DNA from: Mucidula mucida
Taxonomy: Eukaryota > Basidiomycota > Agaricomycetes > Agaricales > Physalacriaceae
Direction: 5' to 3'
DNA: 64,000 nt
NCBI GenBank assembly: GCA_015501055.1
Contig: JADNYV010000204.1
Coordinates: forward strand, 1 to 64,000
Each line of letters begins with the position of its first letter. Within the stretch, counting starts at the first letter, position 1. Under the pieces are notes generated by a model. It saw only the letters and a list, made by a program, of their open reading frames with translations. It was not told where the DNA came from and ran no database searches. Shown in pieces: positions 35,718 to 46,697 of the stretch. Both the position numbers and the translations under genes were made by a program.

Positions 35718-37127
35718 ATGAGCAGCGGCTATGCACATCCTATGCCGCTTTTTCAGGAGCTCGTAGACTACATCATCGACGACCTCAAGGATGATATCAC
35801 GACGCTGCAAAGCTGCAGACTCGTTTCCCGAGACTTTCAAAGGCAAACACGCCGGGTTGACACGTATCTCTTCCCGAAGATTGTTTTCCCACATTGTATG
35901 GATCCTGGTCCGATGACGAAGCGCCGCGCTGTAAATCGGCGTTGTTGGGAATAGCACCGCATGTGCGCACCCTCCTCGTCAATCGGAAGAACCGCAAGCT
36001 GCCGACTATAAGCACCACCGCCACCAGCGACGACAACGACAACGACTTTGAGATCGAAGATATCTTTCGCTTCAAAAATCTCCAGACGCTGGGGATTGTC
36101 GGTGCTTTCTGGCCCGAACCGCAGCATACGGTCGGCAGCACTCTCTCCGGAAATGTCACCACACTCGAGCTCAGCGCCGGTCCATCCGCGAAAAATATGG
36201 GGCATTTGGAAATACCAAGTGTGCGCAAGCTTCTTCAACTCATATTTGCGTTCCCAAATCTGTCCTCCCTGGGCCTGCAACGAGTACGTCTAGCAAGCCC
36301 AGTTGGAGAGACTGTAGATGATCTTATGACGATGTCTGGTCCAACCCTTCGGACACTGCGTCTGGACTTCCAGGCGCGTGTCATGCGCGACTGTCATGCG
36401 GAAGACACTTTTGTGTCGGTTCTGAGAGCTGTCGCCATTGATCCCAATGTACTAGAGGAGCTCTACATCTCGGGCTACACGACTGGCATCGAGCTCGCCA
36501 ACTCGTGTAACGCCCTTCGCGTCCTCACACTTATCATAGAAAGAGTAGACCCTGGTTCGTCTCTGCGCTCTTCAGGATCCGACGGCTGATGTGTTTGTAG
36601 ACGAGATCGCGCCTATCCCGTTGCGACATATAAAGTCTCTCACCATTGGCTTCCACGTGTGGAATATGATTACCTATGAGATACATGAGGGCACTCTTGA
36701 GTGGTTCGAACAGTGCTTGCTTGACACCACCCGCCCCACCCGGCTGCAGCATTTCGCACTGCGATGCAATGCTGATGGCGGAGAGGACTCTGGCTTTTTC
36801 AAAAAAGAGCTCCTCAGCCCGCTTAAGCCCATTAACACCATAATCTCGACTCTGCGTTTGAAAACCTTCACCATTACGACGTCGTATGACGACTTTCAGG
36901 ACAATCTAACTACTATCCGCAACGTTTCTCGGATTCACGAGAGTATTTGTGCATGGTCCGGTATGGAGCAGAGGTTGATCGTGCGCGTCGAACATGAAGA
37001 GGTGGAATCTGAGCCAGTATGTTTTTTTGCATACCTGTTCATACCGATAATTGATGGATCGCAAGGGTTGGAGGGTTATGAAGGGCTTCCCTATCCTCGA
37101 AGGCTGGTATGCTCGAACTGTATATGA
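35718..37127 (+). pseudogene. F-box/LRR gene (subfamily 2), two frameshifts
   Basis: Paralogue of 8609-10080. It starts MSSGYAHPMPLFQELVDYII, then LKDDITTLQSCRLVSRDFQR. A one-base deletion near 35896 breaks the frame after KIVFPH; the next frame resumes as YGSWSDDEAPRCKSALLGIA, with the LRR-like FAFPNLSSLGLQRVRLASP and ELYISGYTTGIELANSCNAL. A second shift occurs near 36570, after ERVDPGSSLRS, and the rest (DEIAPIPLRHIKSLTIGF, TTSYDDFQDNL, YPRRLVCSNCI) ends at 37127. The lesions differ from those of the other copy, so the two decayed independently. Almost the whole original protein can still be followed. Confidence 0.8.
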
Positions 37128-37149
37128 GTTCAAACGAACTCGACAGGGA

Positions 37150-37310
37150 GAATCGTAACTGGATGTCCAGCCTACAAAGGCTACGATGACCGCTGCTGCC
37201 GCCGACGACTATAAGGTAGAAAACATTTCCCGATTGGACAATCTCAGAATACTGGGGATTGTTGGTTTTTCTGAACCGTGCCATAGTGCATGTTTACCTG
37301 ACGACAAATT
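37150..37310 (+). pseudogene. Fragment of F-box subfamily 2
   Basis: A short stretch reads DDYKVENISRLDNLRILGIV, matching DDFNVEDISRFENLETLGIV of the copy at 8609-10080. It is a partial direct repeat directly behind the full pseudogene and then diverges. No start or further domain. Confidence 0.55.
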
Positions 37311-37808
37311 ATCGCTTGTGATGTCTGACTGGGCGTTGGCGATTTTCGTTCCTTGCATATACTCCGATTCGCCTGTGACTCGAAAAGAGACAAGGTAGCG
37401 GCGGTTTCGGAATGGACGTCGCATGCTTTGGGGCGTTAATATTTGAACTTGTTTTTGTGTTGCCCGTAATGCGATGTGCGTGATGGACAACGATTATCAG
37501 AAGCCTTCAGTGCGAACAGTGCGATCACCATCGGCACTTGCTTTGGACCATCATCATCGTCGATTGACGGGCGCTCTTTTACTCCTATATGAGCCTTCTC
37601 CGCGCAGTACTTGAGTAGAAGCCCGCAAGTACTCTCCTAAACGAGTGGTTAAATAACGGCATCAGCGTCCGAGTGTTATTCCCGGTCTGGTTCGTGTTTT
37701 CACCAAAACGTCTGATGAAGTTGATTGAAAAACCATGCGTAGCTATCACGTCAATTCGCGGTATCGGCAGCGGAATCCTTCAACTCTAGAAAACAGTAAC
37801 TGTCCGCA

Positions 37809-39039
37809 ATGTCCGCAATGGGTCATGAGCTCATGTTCTACGTTCTCCTCATTTTTGCGCTTCCTGTTCTTCTTCCCGCCGTCATCGTTTACGCATCCTT
37901 CTTCTTGTGGTACTGCCTCGTCGACAGTCTCATGGTTCGTCGCAGACGCCCGGCTCGCGTCACATATTCGCCCATTCTTCCTCCCGAGCTTTGGCGCATC
38001 ATCTTTGCGGAATGTGAGGATCAATCCACCTTGCTAGCGTGTAGCCCTGTCTGCCGCGCTTGGGCATTCATCAGCAGAGACCAGCAGCGTCTCAATGTGT
38101 CCCTGCACAATCATAAGCGGACAGTCCAGCTTATTCATCTTCTGCGCTCGCCCGTGCAGACTCTCTCACGCGCTGTCGATTGCGCCTATTTCAAAGGAGA
38201 AGCCTTCATTCAGTATTGGCGCATAATCCGCCTCCTACATTTTCATAGGATTCGATTGTGCAGTGCTATCATCAGTGGAGAAACACATGTGACGCTTTGC
38301 CTTCTATGTCATTTCCCCGACTCCATTGTTGATTTGACCTTCGAGAATGCTGTTCCTTCGGCGTACTGTTGGGTGCGTCCCACTCAGGAACTCCGCGATT
38401 CCCTCTCTCAGGTATCGGGGTTCAAAAATCTTCGATCCCTGAGCATCAACAGCGAGTATGCTGAGCCTCTCAAAGTGGTCCACCGTGGCACGCCACTTTC
38501 CATTACCCGGTTGTCTGTCAGTGGAATATGGTCTAGCGACCTGTTCGATTGGCTGAATAGTGCTTGTAAGGGATTGGTGACGTTGGAGCTCCTTGGAAAG
38601 AAAGGCTGGGGAAAGGAGATCATATCTACGGAAATCATGCTCCAAGCAAACGCAGGTGCGCTTCGACACCTGAAGTTGACTGTTCCCGCCATGAATGGTC
38701 GGTCATGTCTTCCAACCATTCATTCGCTTCTGGAATTAATCTTCTCGCATAGCACCATTGAATCTTGCTGCGATAAAAAATCTTCGTAGTCTTGTTCTAA
38801 TGCTTACCGATAAATCGAGTGCGTGTTTCGACTGCGCTGTCAAGACACTGCAGTCGCTTCGTCCCCTCAAGGAAGTCCGTGTCGAGACGGCAAAGTCCGA
38901 TTATCTGTTCAACGATGAACAGGTTTCGATCATTTCCGCGATACTATTGGGAAGTAGGCTGGGCATGACCTTCAGACAAGGTGGGTGCAATAGTAGTACT
39001 TTGGAGTTTGTTTATGTAGCGCGTAACGTCAAGGCGTGA
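37809..39039 (+). CDS. Membrane-anchored F-box protein (subfamily 3)
   Basis: The N-terminus is a strong hydrophobic segment (ELMFYVLLIFALPVLLPAVI, continuing VYASFFLWYCLVD), then a basic RRRRPARV stretch and an F-box: SPILPPELWRIIFAECED, STLLACSPVCRAWAFISRDQ. LRR-like strands follow (FPDSIVDLTFENAVPSA, VSGFKNLRSLSINSEY, LVTLELLGKKGWG). Near 38700 the frame changes; the same site in the inverted copy suggests a short intron with an unusual gtcggt donor and a catag/acatag acceptor, giving LNLAAIKNLRSLVLML downstream. It ends FVYVARNVKA at 39039. An F-box on a membrane anchor would place an SCF ligase at a membrane. The copy at 45098-46341 keeps the same architecture. Confidence 0.7.
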
Positions 39040-39394
39040 GGTCTCTTCCTGTCACAGTCTCCTCGTTTGCAATCGGAGTACGTGTTTCTACCCCAAGGCA
39101 CATTTAGGAACGCGGCGTCTAGTGTGTTTCCACATTAAAACATGGCAGCCTCTCAGATCTCTTAAGAAAAGTAGTCTCAATCTCTATTCAGAGCGCTACT
39201 TACCTTGTCTGAACCCACCGCTTTCGAGTTCCTTTTGTGTATTGCGTTCCGAGCGCTCCTGCCAGAATCGTTGGGCCGAATTGGAGGGCCAGAGGATTGT
39301 GTTGATATGCGTCCTCTTTTCCATTCCAACCACTGTCAGGAAAACAACTAATGTGTCCCTTCTGTCGGTTCCGAGAGGCGTCGCATTCAATTAA
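39040..39394. other. Short gap after the membrane F-box gene
   Basis: Nothing recognised; small frames only. Confidence 0.3.
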
Positions 39395-39650
39395 ATCATT
39401 TTGGAGGAGTTGTACATCCGGAATGCAAGCTTGTCGACTTGCGCATGTAGCGCCCTCCGCGTCCTCACTCTGATCCTATGGAGTGTGGACCGTAGTTGAA
39501 GGTGTGTTCACTCTTGGGATCCGATGGATGAAGCCACTCTCGAGTGGTTCAGGCCTTGCTTGACACGATCTGGCCCACCTTGAAGCTCAAGTATTTCACA
39601 GTGCGATGCAATGCTCATGGCGGTGAAGTGCCGGCTCTGGCTGTACAGTT
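39395..39650 (+). pseudogene. Relic of the C-terminal half of F-box subfamily 2
   Basis: Readable fragments are LEELYIRN, then SALRVLTLI and DEATLEWFR, plus DNA for the cysteine-containing 'RCNAHGGE' block. They match, in order, ELYISGYNNG, ALCVLTLILENVD, DEATLEWFRLSLLD and RCNGHGGED of the copy at 8609-10080. Frames are broken between the pieces. Confidence 0.6.
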
Positions 39651-39716
39651 TACATAGCCCCCCATCTTTGATACCGATTCGTTAGGGACAGAACAAGTAA
39701 GAACGACTATTGACAA

Positions 39717-40978
39717 CTACACCAATCCTGCTGCTTGTGTATACGCGAATGTTATTTCCCATAACCGCCTTCTCAGCTTCTCATCCAAAGCCACCTTCGA
39801 CGGTTCCGCTACTGACGGTAGTCTAGCCTTGCCCGGCGCAATGTACGCGCCCTTATACTTCGCCTTATCGTCCCTCACCGCCTTTCCCGCCGCGCAAAGA
39901 CACTGTTGTACGCCCCGCAGTCTGGGCTCATCAACACGAGATCCAGAAGCGGACGAACAAAGAACGGAACGAGGTCATTGAACGTGTTTGCGACTCCTGG
40001 ATGGAGTGTAGTGACCGTGATGTCCTTCGAGGCGGCCGAGATGTGATCTTGGAGTGCCTTTGTCCAGAGGACGACGAGAAGCTTGCTGTGGGAATAGCGT
40101 TTGAGAGCAGCAAAGGACTGGTCGTTGTAGGAGACGTTGAGGTCATCCCATGTATCGACTTTGAGAGGCTCGGGGGTCTGGTTGTGTACCTTGGACGCCA
40201 ACTAGCGGTGGATGAGACAAGAAAGAGTCGCCAGGAGAAATACGCACGTTCACAATGCGGACATCCGAATTCGGTTCATCCGACGTCGATATGAGAAGAG
40301 GAAGCAGGTTTTGGGTGAACACGAAGGGACTCAGATAACTAACGAATCGTCAGTCCCATTAGGGGACTAGTCGTCAAGGGAGAAATACACCTACTTGACT
40401 ATGACCATTGCCGACATGCCTGCACAATAGAATCATTATACATTCATGCAGAGGACGCACAACGAACCATCGAGGCCTGACCCATACGCTGACTCCCGTA
40501 AGTTGTTTCTATAACCGATGTCAGCGAATACGAGACTCAAAATCACAGGACCGCGCCTACAGAGCAGCGTTGTTCACTATTAAAGAAACGATGAGTGTTA
40601 TACTAACTTGGGCGCGAAATATGAATACCCAGGATATCTAATCTCATTTCTCTTTTCACAAAGTCCTGCGCCGCATCTTTCACTTGATGTGGGTCGTACA
40701 GATCCAGCTTCATCCACTCAATTTTCCCCGTGACTGTTGAGTCGCTCCTAAGCTCATCAATAGCTTTCGAGGCACGGCCTTCATCTCGTGCAGCAAGGTA
40801 CACCTTTGCACCGGCGCGCGCAAGGTGTCGTACAGTCGCAAATCCAATGTCAAAGCTGGTGAGTACAGTTCAACTCGACATCGAGTTTGAGAAGCATGAA
40901 CACGTACTTTCCGCCAGTGACGATCGCGATTTTACCTTTGAGGTCAACAAGATCGGTGGTGGGGTTGAAGCCAGACAT
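39717..40978 (-). pseudogene. SDR paralogue with a C-terminal frameshift
   Basis: It starts at 40978 with MSGFNPTTDLVDLKGKIAIV. After an intron come IGFATVRHLARAGAKVYLAA, KIEWMKLDLYDPHQVKDAAQ, VNNAA (the usual NNAG is changed), SAYGSGLDG and VFTQNLLPLLISTSDEPNSD. The active-site YSHSK is in LKRYSHSKLLVVLW. Near 39893 one base is missing from a gcggcggcg-like run, so the frame ends in FARRERR instead of passing into KGAYIAPGKARLPSVAE and ending TQAAGLV at 39717. A transcript would give a protein lacking the last 50-60 residues. Left arm of the inverted duplication with 44562-46341. Confidence 0.7.
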
Positions 40979-41498
40979 TAGTAAGAGCAAGCGTGCGATG
41001 TGGTGGGTGTTTATATAGATATACGGACCGTTTCACGCGGAGTAATTCGGCGTTTCGTACATTGGAGGATGATAAGGAGGGATTGAATGTGCATTCATGG
41101 CAGAATGAGCTCCACTGTGGCGTTCGGAAAACTGAAAAAAAAGGACGCGTTCCACACCACTGACGCGTATGGTGATGGGTATGGGAGAAAAGCATACTAT
41201 GAATGGAACTCATTGCGGCTTTGTATGTTGGAATCTTCCCATGTTGCTCCTATTAGTATCTGTCATACGTTTCAGCATCGTAATTTTCGGGGAGCTCAAG
41301 CCGCACTACGTTTCGAAACTTACTGTCGACTCCTTTCAGGCCACGCTATGTAGGCACACCAACAGCGAAATCCCAAATATGTTTCCTGCAACGTAAGTAT
41401 CATGCGCTATTGGACTCAGTATCGGACGAATGTAGAAGAAACAAGTGTGTTATAGATGGGAGCAACAGCGAATGTAACGCGTACGGGTGGAAGCTACC
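40979..41498. other. Intergenic between SDR copy and MYND gene
   Basis: Promoter side of the minus-strand SDR copy; the start-proximal part (gtgggtgtttatataga, 41004-41020) is repeated inverted at 44521-44540. No gene recognised. Confidence 0.4.
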
Positions 41499-43839
41499 CT
41501 AACTCCCAACCTTACACCTCCTCTTATGCTCGCTCCAATGCGCTTTCTGACACGACGGATCGCAATACCTGCACAGAAGTATCAATAACCATCAAATACA
41601 CCCACACGAAATACACCCACCTGGCATCCGCACAGTTTGAACATTTTCTCAAAATCGCCGACGGGTTGCCACACCACGAGCACCGATACAGCTCGACATG
41701 GTTCGAGTTGATCTTTGGATGCAGCCGCTGGGGGCCCGGCTTGCGCCGCGGCTTCGTATCGTCCAACTGCAGCCCCTCCACCCACGCCGCTATCTCGTCT
41801 TCCGTTGTCTGGTCGTGGTTGCAATTCGGGCCATGGTGGTGGTGCGGCTCGTCGTCCTCAATGTTGTTCGACTCCTCATCGCGCATATCGCATCCCATTC
41901 TTCGGCTGCTGCAGCATACACGCGTAGGACGGTTTCCTGCGTGAGGCGGAGGTACGTCGCCGGCGACGGCATTCCAACCAGCGCGCTTATTTCGTCCGCC
42001 AATTTCAGTTGTCGACGAGCAGTCTTGAAACCCACCATCAGCGAAATTGAACACGAAGCAAGTAACACTTACATTAAGCTCATGAAGATCGGTGCTCATC
42101 TCCGGTCCTTGGATCGTCAGACGCAGAAGAATGTTCCAATACAAGACATTCTTCATATACCGCGTATCCGGCGGTGCCTGCTGAATATAAACCCTCGAGT
42201 CTTCCAACGCGCTCGTCAGAAAGGCGATCCCCTCCTGCCACGCCTGGTCACCCAGCTCCGAAGCATCCTGCAACTTATTAATGCCCATGTCCCCTGCATG
42301 ATCCACCGCCCGCTGCATGAGCTGGAACTTTAAAAACGGTGTAATCTGCTTGCATTTTAACCTTTCTTGGACGTTCGCAGCCCCTGCTCCGCATCTGCCG
42401 ATAGTGACAGCGCGTGATAGAAATACGCGCAATTCGGATTGCGCTGGATCTCTTTCCTCGCTAGGTCAAACGCGTCGTGTAGGCGCTGCCGAATGATGTA
42501 GAACTTGATATCCAGAATATCCGCATTGTCTGCGTCAGCTGTATTGCCTCGCGCTCGAATAGCTTTGGCACAGTGGGGAAGCGAGTCTTCCCACATGACG
42601 AATGGCAATCCAATGTCAATTGTCTCCATCTCGCCCGTCGTTGGATTTTCCGACTGGAACATCCCTTGGGCGACAGAGAACTCGGTGCAAGGGATGAGGT
42701 CTGCAATAGTCAATCCGAGCTTGTACAAGTCGTGGTCCTGTGCGCACTGCATCATAGCGTTCTGGAAATTACCTGATGATTTCAGCGTCAACGTCGTCTC
42801 GCAGCGTTCAAGTTGAATAAAATATCGGTGATGTGGTCGGGAAAGCTGCGCTGGACGGCCGCCATGAGCTTCATCGGATCCCTGTAGCGCGTGTCCTCCT
42901 GCGCCTCGCGACGATGGAGACGAATGAGCCCACCGAGGCACATGCATCGGAATGCCCAATCTTTACTGCGAAGTCCGCTAACAACAAAGTTGATGGACGA
43001 GGGCGAGGAGAGACATGCTGCAGCGCAGTTCAGGGTGGCCATGCAGATGAGTTTATTGGCGTGGTCGACAGTGTACGCCGAGACGGATGGCCGTTTTCCG
43101 GCAGATGTGACTGCCTGGATTATAAGGGGTAGCTGGAGGGAACGATAAACGTCTGGGGCGGCGGATTCGTGTTCGAAAAAGACGAAAGAGGTGAGGCAAT
43201 GGGAAAGGATGGCAACTGTCAATTCAGAGCCAACAATATTGTCCGGAAAGTCCTGCATATATTTGGCAAGATAATTGGATTCACGTGTGATTTCCATGCG
43301 GACTTTGTCGCCACAATTGTGGGTTATGGATGAAAGAGCGCGAAGGACCAGATGTTGGCTAGCTTCGACTTTTAAGAGAGGTATCAGGCGCTTCAAAAAG
43401 CCTGTAAATTGGTTAGAGAAAATCGACAAGATTTGCCGGGGACACACCTTTGTCAAATAGCTTGTTTCTCAACAAAACGTCGGCAGACATTTTCGCATAG
43501 ATACCCGCAATTCCACCTGTAATCTTTTCATTGCTCGCATGCTTTTCATAAGCTTTGTCTAGTCGTCGATAAATCGCTTCAAAGTTGGCATGAACCTTTT
43601 TCAGTCCGCTTCGAGTCGCAAGATCTAGTATACACCGATAGGTTGCGGCCTCAATGACGAGCTCAACGCGTACCAGGGAGTTCATAAATATTGCACAACG
43701 TGTCGATAACAAAATGCCAACCTTCAGCGTTGTCTATACAACCGATATATTCGTTGGGCGTTGGCTGCAACGTCGCCTGCGTTGACTTTGGGCCGGATTT
43801 CGATTTCGCCTTGGCTTTCCTGCTTCCGGGACCAGGCAT
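41499..43839 (-). CDS. MYND zinc-finger protein with helical repeats
   Basis: It starts MPGPGSRKAKAKSKSGPKST at 43839 (chosen over an upstream in-frame Met because the basic nuclear-type start follows directly), then YIGCIDNAEGWHFVIDTLCN. A clear intron leads to LATRSGLKKVHANFEAIYRR. The middle has ARM/HEAT-like helices (FLKRLIPLLKVEASQHLVLR, ELTVAILSHCLTSFVFFEHE, LICMATLNCAAACLSSPSS) and TPR-like ones further on (YIIRQRLHDAFDLARKEIQR). The C-terminus carries a complete MYND finger split by an intron: CSWCGNPSAILRKCSNC, then YCDPSC and HWSEHKRRC, ending at 41499. MYND fingers bind proline-rich partners; function is otherwise unknown. Six or more exons, no lesion seen. It sits in the spacer of the inverted duplication. 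Confidence 0.8.
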
Positions 43840-44561
43840 CGCGTAGTAGCTGGATGGTCGATTTAGGGCAAGTAAAGGGCATGGTGGGCTTATATTCCTA
43901 CGCGTTTTCAACGGGAAACGAGGCGCTGCATAGATGATGGTGATGGTAAGAGGGCAACCAGCAATATCATGATCGATCAAATTTATACGTTGAGTCCTAT
44001 GCCTTAGGGTTCTCCATAATAAGGACTTCTCAAGAAAGCTATTCTTCAGGATCCAAAATAGTATTCAGAAATTGTTAAAAGTTTTAGGCGAGGAAAGCTC
44101 TGTCACTCTTTGGAGATACTTTCTATGAGGAAGATGTTAACAATCTTCTCTCCTTGGAGACACTTTCGTTGTCGTATTCTTCACGCTTGGAAACTATACG
44201 ACGATTTCGATAGATAATTGAGGTCGGGTCTAGGAACATTCACAAGCCTGAGATGATCCAATTCCTGGGGAGTCTTTTTTACGAACGACTCCAGGCTCCG
44301 TCCCCGTGTCGGCGTCCTTAAAGGAGTCTGAGGTACCGTCTCCCAGCCAATTCGCGAACTGCGGAGGACACTCAGCCTTGTGGACCGGGAATGAATCCGG
44401 AAGTTTCTGGCAGAACTCGCTCACAAGTGTTGGATCACCTGCGAAATCAGTTTCGACACATTGCCACAACTGCTTGCCTCTTTGGACGGCGAAACGCATG
44501 AAAACTGCCCCCCGGTCCATGTGTCTATATAAACACCCACCACACACGCTTGCTGTTACTA
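43840..44561. other. Intergenic; possible MYND-like fragment on the minus strand
   Basis: A minus-strand frame (44230-44547) reads RFAVQRGKQLWQCVETDFAG, then SEFCQKLPDSFPVHKAECPP. The last part looks like the tail of a MYND finger (CQ...HK..C), but the first half of a finger is missing. It may be a relic related to the neighbouring MYND gene; unproven. Confidence 0.3.
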
Positions 44562-44880
44562 ATGTCCGGGTTCAACCCAAGCACCGACCTCGTCGACCTC
44601 AAAGGTAAAGTCGCGATCATCTTGCGATCATCACTGGCGGAGAGTACGTGTTTCTGCTTCTTGCACTCGATGTCGACTTGACCCGTACTCCTTAGCTTTA
44701 GCATTGGATTTGCGACTGTACGACACCTTGCGCGCGCGGGTGCAAAGGTGTACCTTGCTGCACGAGATGAAGGCCGTGCATCCCAAGCTATTGACGAGCT
44801 TAGGAGCGACTCGACAGTCACAGGGACAATTGAATGGTTGGATCTGTACGACGACCCGGAGCATTGCATCGCACTATGAA
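44562..44880 (+). pseudogene. 5' fragment of an SDR gene, inverted copy
   Basis: MSGFNPSTDLVDLKGKVAII starts at 44562, then a small internal duplication (gcgatcatc twice), an intron-like stretch, and IGFATVRHLARAGAKVYLAA, DEGRASQAIDELRSDSTVTG. It corresponds to the first exons of the copy at 39717-40978 and stops where that gene continues with DPHQVKDAAQ. No NNAG or YxxxK part is present. The promoter is also shared (inverted), including the tatataaac string at 44526. Confidence 0.75.
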
Positions 44881-45097
44881 ATACATCGAGAAAGCGCTGG
44901 ATTTACACAAGGGGCGCTCTGAATAGAGATTGAGACTAGCTTATACTAGAAGGCCATTGGGCTGCAATGGTCGAACGTGTCATAAGGTGGAAGCACACAG
45001 AACTAATAGGACGCCGTGTTCCTAAATCTGTCTCGGAGTGAAAACACGTATCTCAATTGCAAGATGTCAACCGACGAGGAGACTGTTACAAACCACT

Positions 45098-46341
45098 TCA
45101 CGTCTGGACGCTCCGCCCCTCATAAACAAACTCCAAAGGAGTATTATAGGACCCGCCTCGTCTCAAGGTCATGCCCAACTTACGTCCCAATATCTCGGAT
45201 ATGACAAACTTTCTATCGTAGAAAAAAGAATGGGGCTTCACCTTCTCGACGCGTACTTCCTTCAAGGGACGAAGCGACCGCAGTGTCTTGACGGTACAGT
45301 CGAAACACACACTCGAGTCGTCAATAAGCCTCAGAACAAGAGTATGAAGATTCTTCATGATGGCAAGATTCAACGGTGCTATGTAAGAAGCTTGATTTCC
45401 GGAGCAAATGAATGATTGGAGGAGATGACCGACCATTCATTGCGGGAACAGCCAACTGCAGGTGCCGAATCGTATCCGCCTTTGCTTTGGTTTGCTTTGA
45501 GCATGATTTCCGTAGATATGATCTCCTTTCCCCAACCTGTCTTTCCAAGGAGCTCCAACGTCACCAATCCCTGACAAGCGCTATTCAGCCAATCGAACAG
45601 GTCGCTAGACCATATTCCGCTGACAGACAATCGGGTAATGGGCAGTGGCATACCACTGTGGACCACTTCGAGAGGCTCATTATACTCGATATTCAAGCTC
45701 AGGGAACGAAGATTCTTGAAGCCCGATACCTCAGAGAGGAAATCACCGAGTTCCTCAGCGGGATGAGCCATGCCACAAAGGCACACCCACGGGACAATAT
45801 TTTCAAAGGTCAAATCGACGATAGAGTCCGGGAAGTAACATAGAAGATAGCCCGTCACATGCGCATCTCCAGTGATGATAGCACTGCACAATCGAGTCCT
45901 ATGGAGGTGGAGAAGGCAGATTATGCGCCAATGCAGATCGAAGTCTAGTTGTTTAAAACTTGCGCAATTGGTGGCGCGCGTAAGAGTCTGCACGGGCGAG
46001 CGTAGAAGATGAGTAAGCTGGACTTTCCGCTGATGGTTATGCAGAGACATCTTGAGACGCAGCTGGTCTCTGCTGATGACTGCCCAAGCGTTGCAGACAA
46101 GGCTACACGCCAGCAAGGTGGATTGATCCTCACATTCCGCGAAAATGATGTCCCAAAGCTCGGGCGGAAGAATAGGGGACTGGGTGACGCGAGCCGGGCG
46201 CGTGGGACGGGCCATGAGGTTATCAACGAGCACTTCACAGAACACAAAGAATGCGGAAAGGATGAGGAGGCTCAGAAGAACAGGAAGAAAAAAAATGATG
46301 AGAACGTGGCAGCAAAGGTGCCGAATAGGCATTTCGGACAT
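45098..46341 (-). pseudogene. Membrane-anchored F-box gene (subfamily 3), inverted copy with frameshift
   Basis: Close paralogue of 37809-39039 on the opposite strand. It has the same hydrophobic N-terminus (CCHVLIIFFLPVLLSLLILS), F-box (SPILPPELWDIIFAECED) and LRR-like body (LVTLELLGKTGWGKEIISTE). Near 45500 extra bases in the KANQSK region shift the frame, so the main frame runs on into an unrelated tail. The true continuation (IRHLQLAVPAMNG, then APLNLAIMKNLHTLVLRLID) is split in other frames and ends FVYEGRSVQT at 45098. Without the shift it would match the left-arm gene throughout. Confidence 0.75.
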
Positions 46342-46634
46342 TGAGACTAGACAAATTGGAAGTCGAAGGGGATACCGCGAATTGACGTGAGGACTGTGCA
46401 TGGTTTTCGATCAGGATCATCAGAAGTTTTGGTGTAAAACGAACCGAAACAGAAATAGCACTGCCGTAGACTCGGACGCTGATGCCGTCTCGCTTAGGTG
46501 CCGACTTGTGAGCGGTGCAAGAGAGGCCGTCAATCGACGACGATGAAGGTCCAAAGCAAGTGCCGGTGATGACGGCTCTGTTTGCGACTGTCCAACCCGC
46601 CCATAAGATGATTGAACGATCGTTGCACTGGGTT

Positions 46635-46697
46635 GTTAACTGCCATGCCGGCTGCTAACTGCCATGCCGAACGCTAACTGACATGTCAACTGCCAGC
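46635..46697. repeat. Imperfect short tandem repeat, about 18-bp unit
   Basis: The core taactgccatgccg occurs twice (46636, 46655), followed by a degenerate third copy with taactgacatgtc. It lies about 190 bp upstream of the DUF6729-exonuclease start at 46887. Confidence 0.6.
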
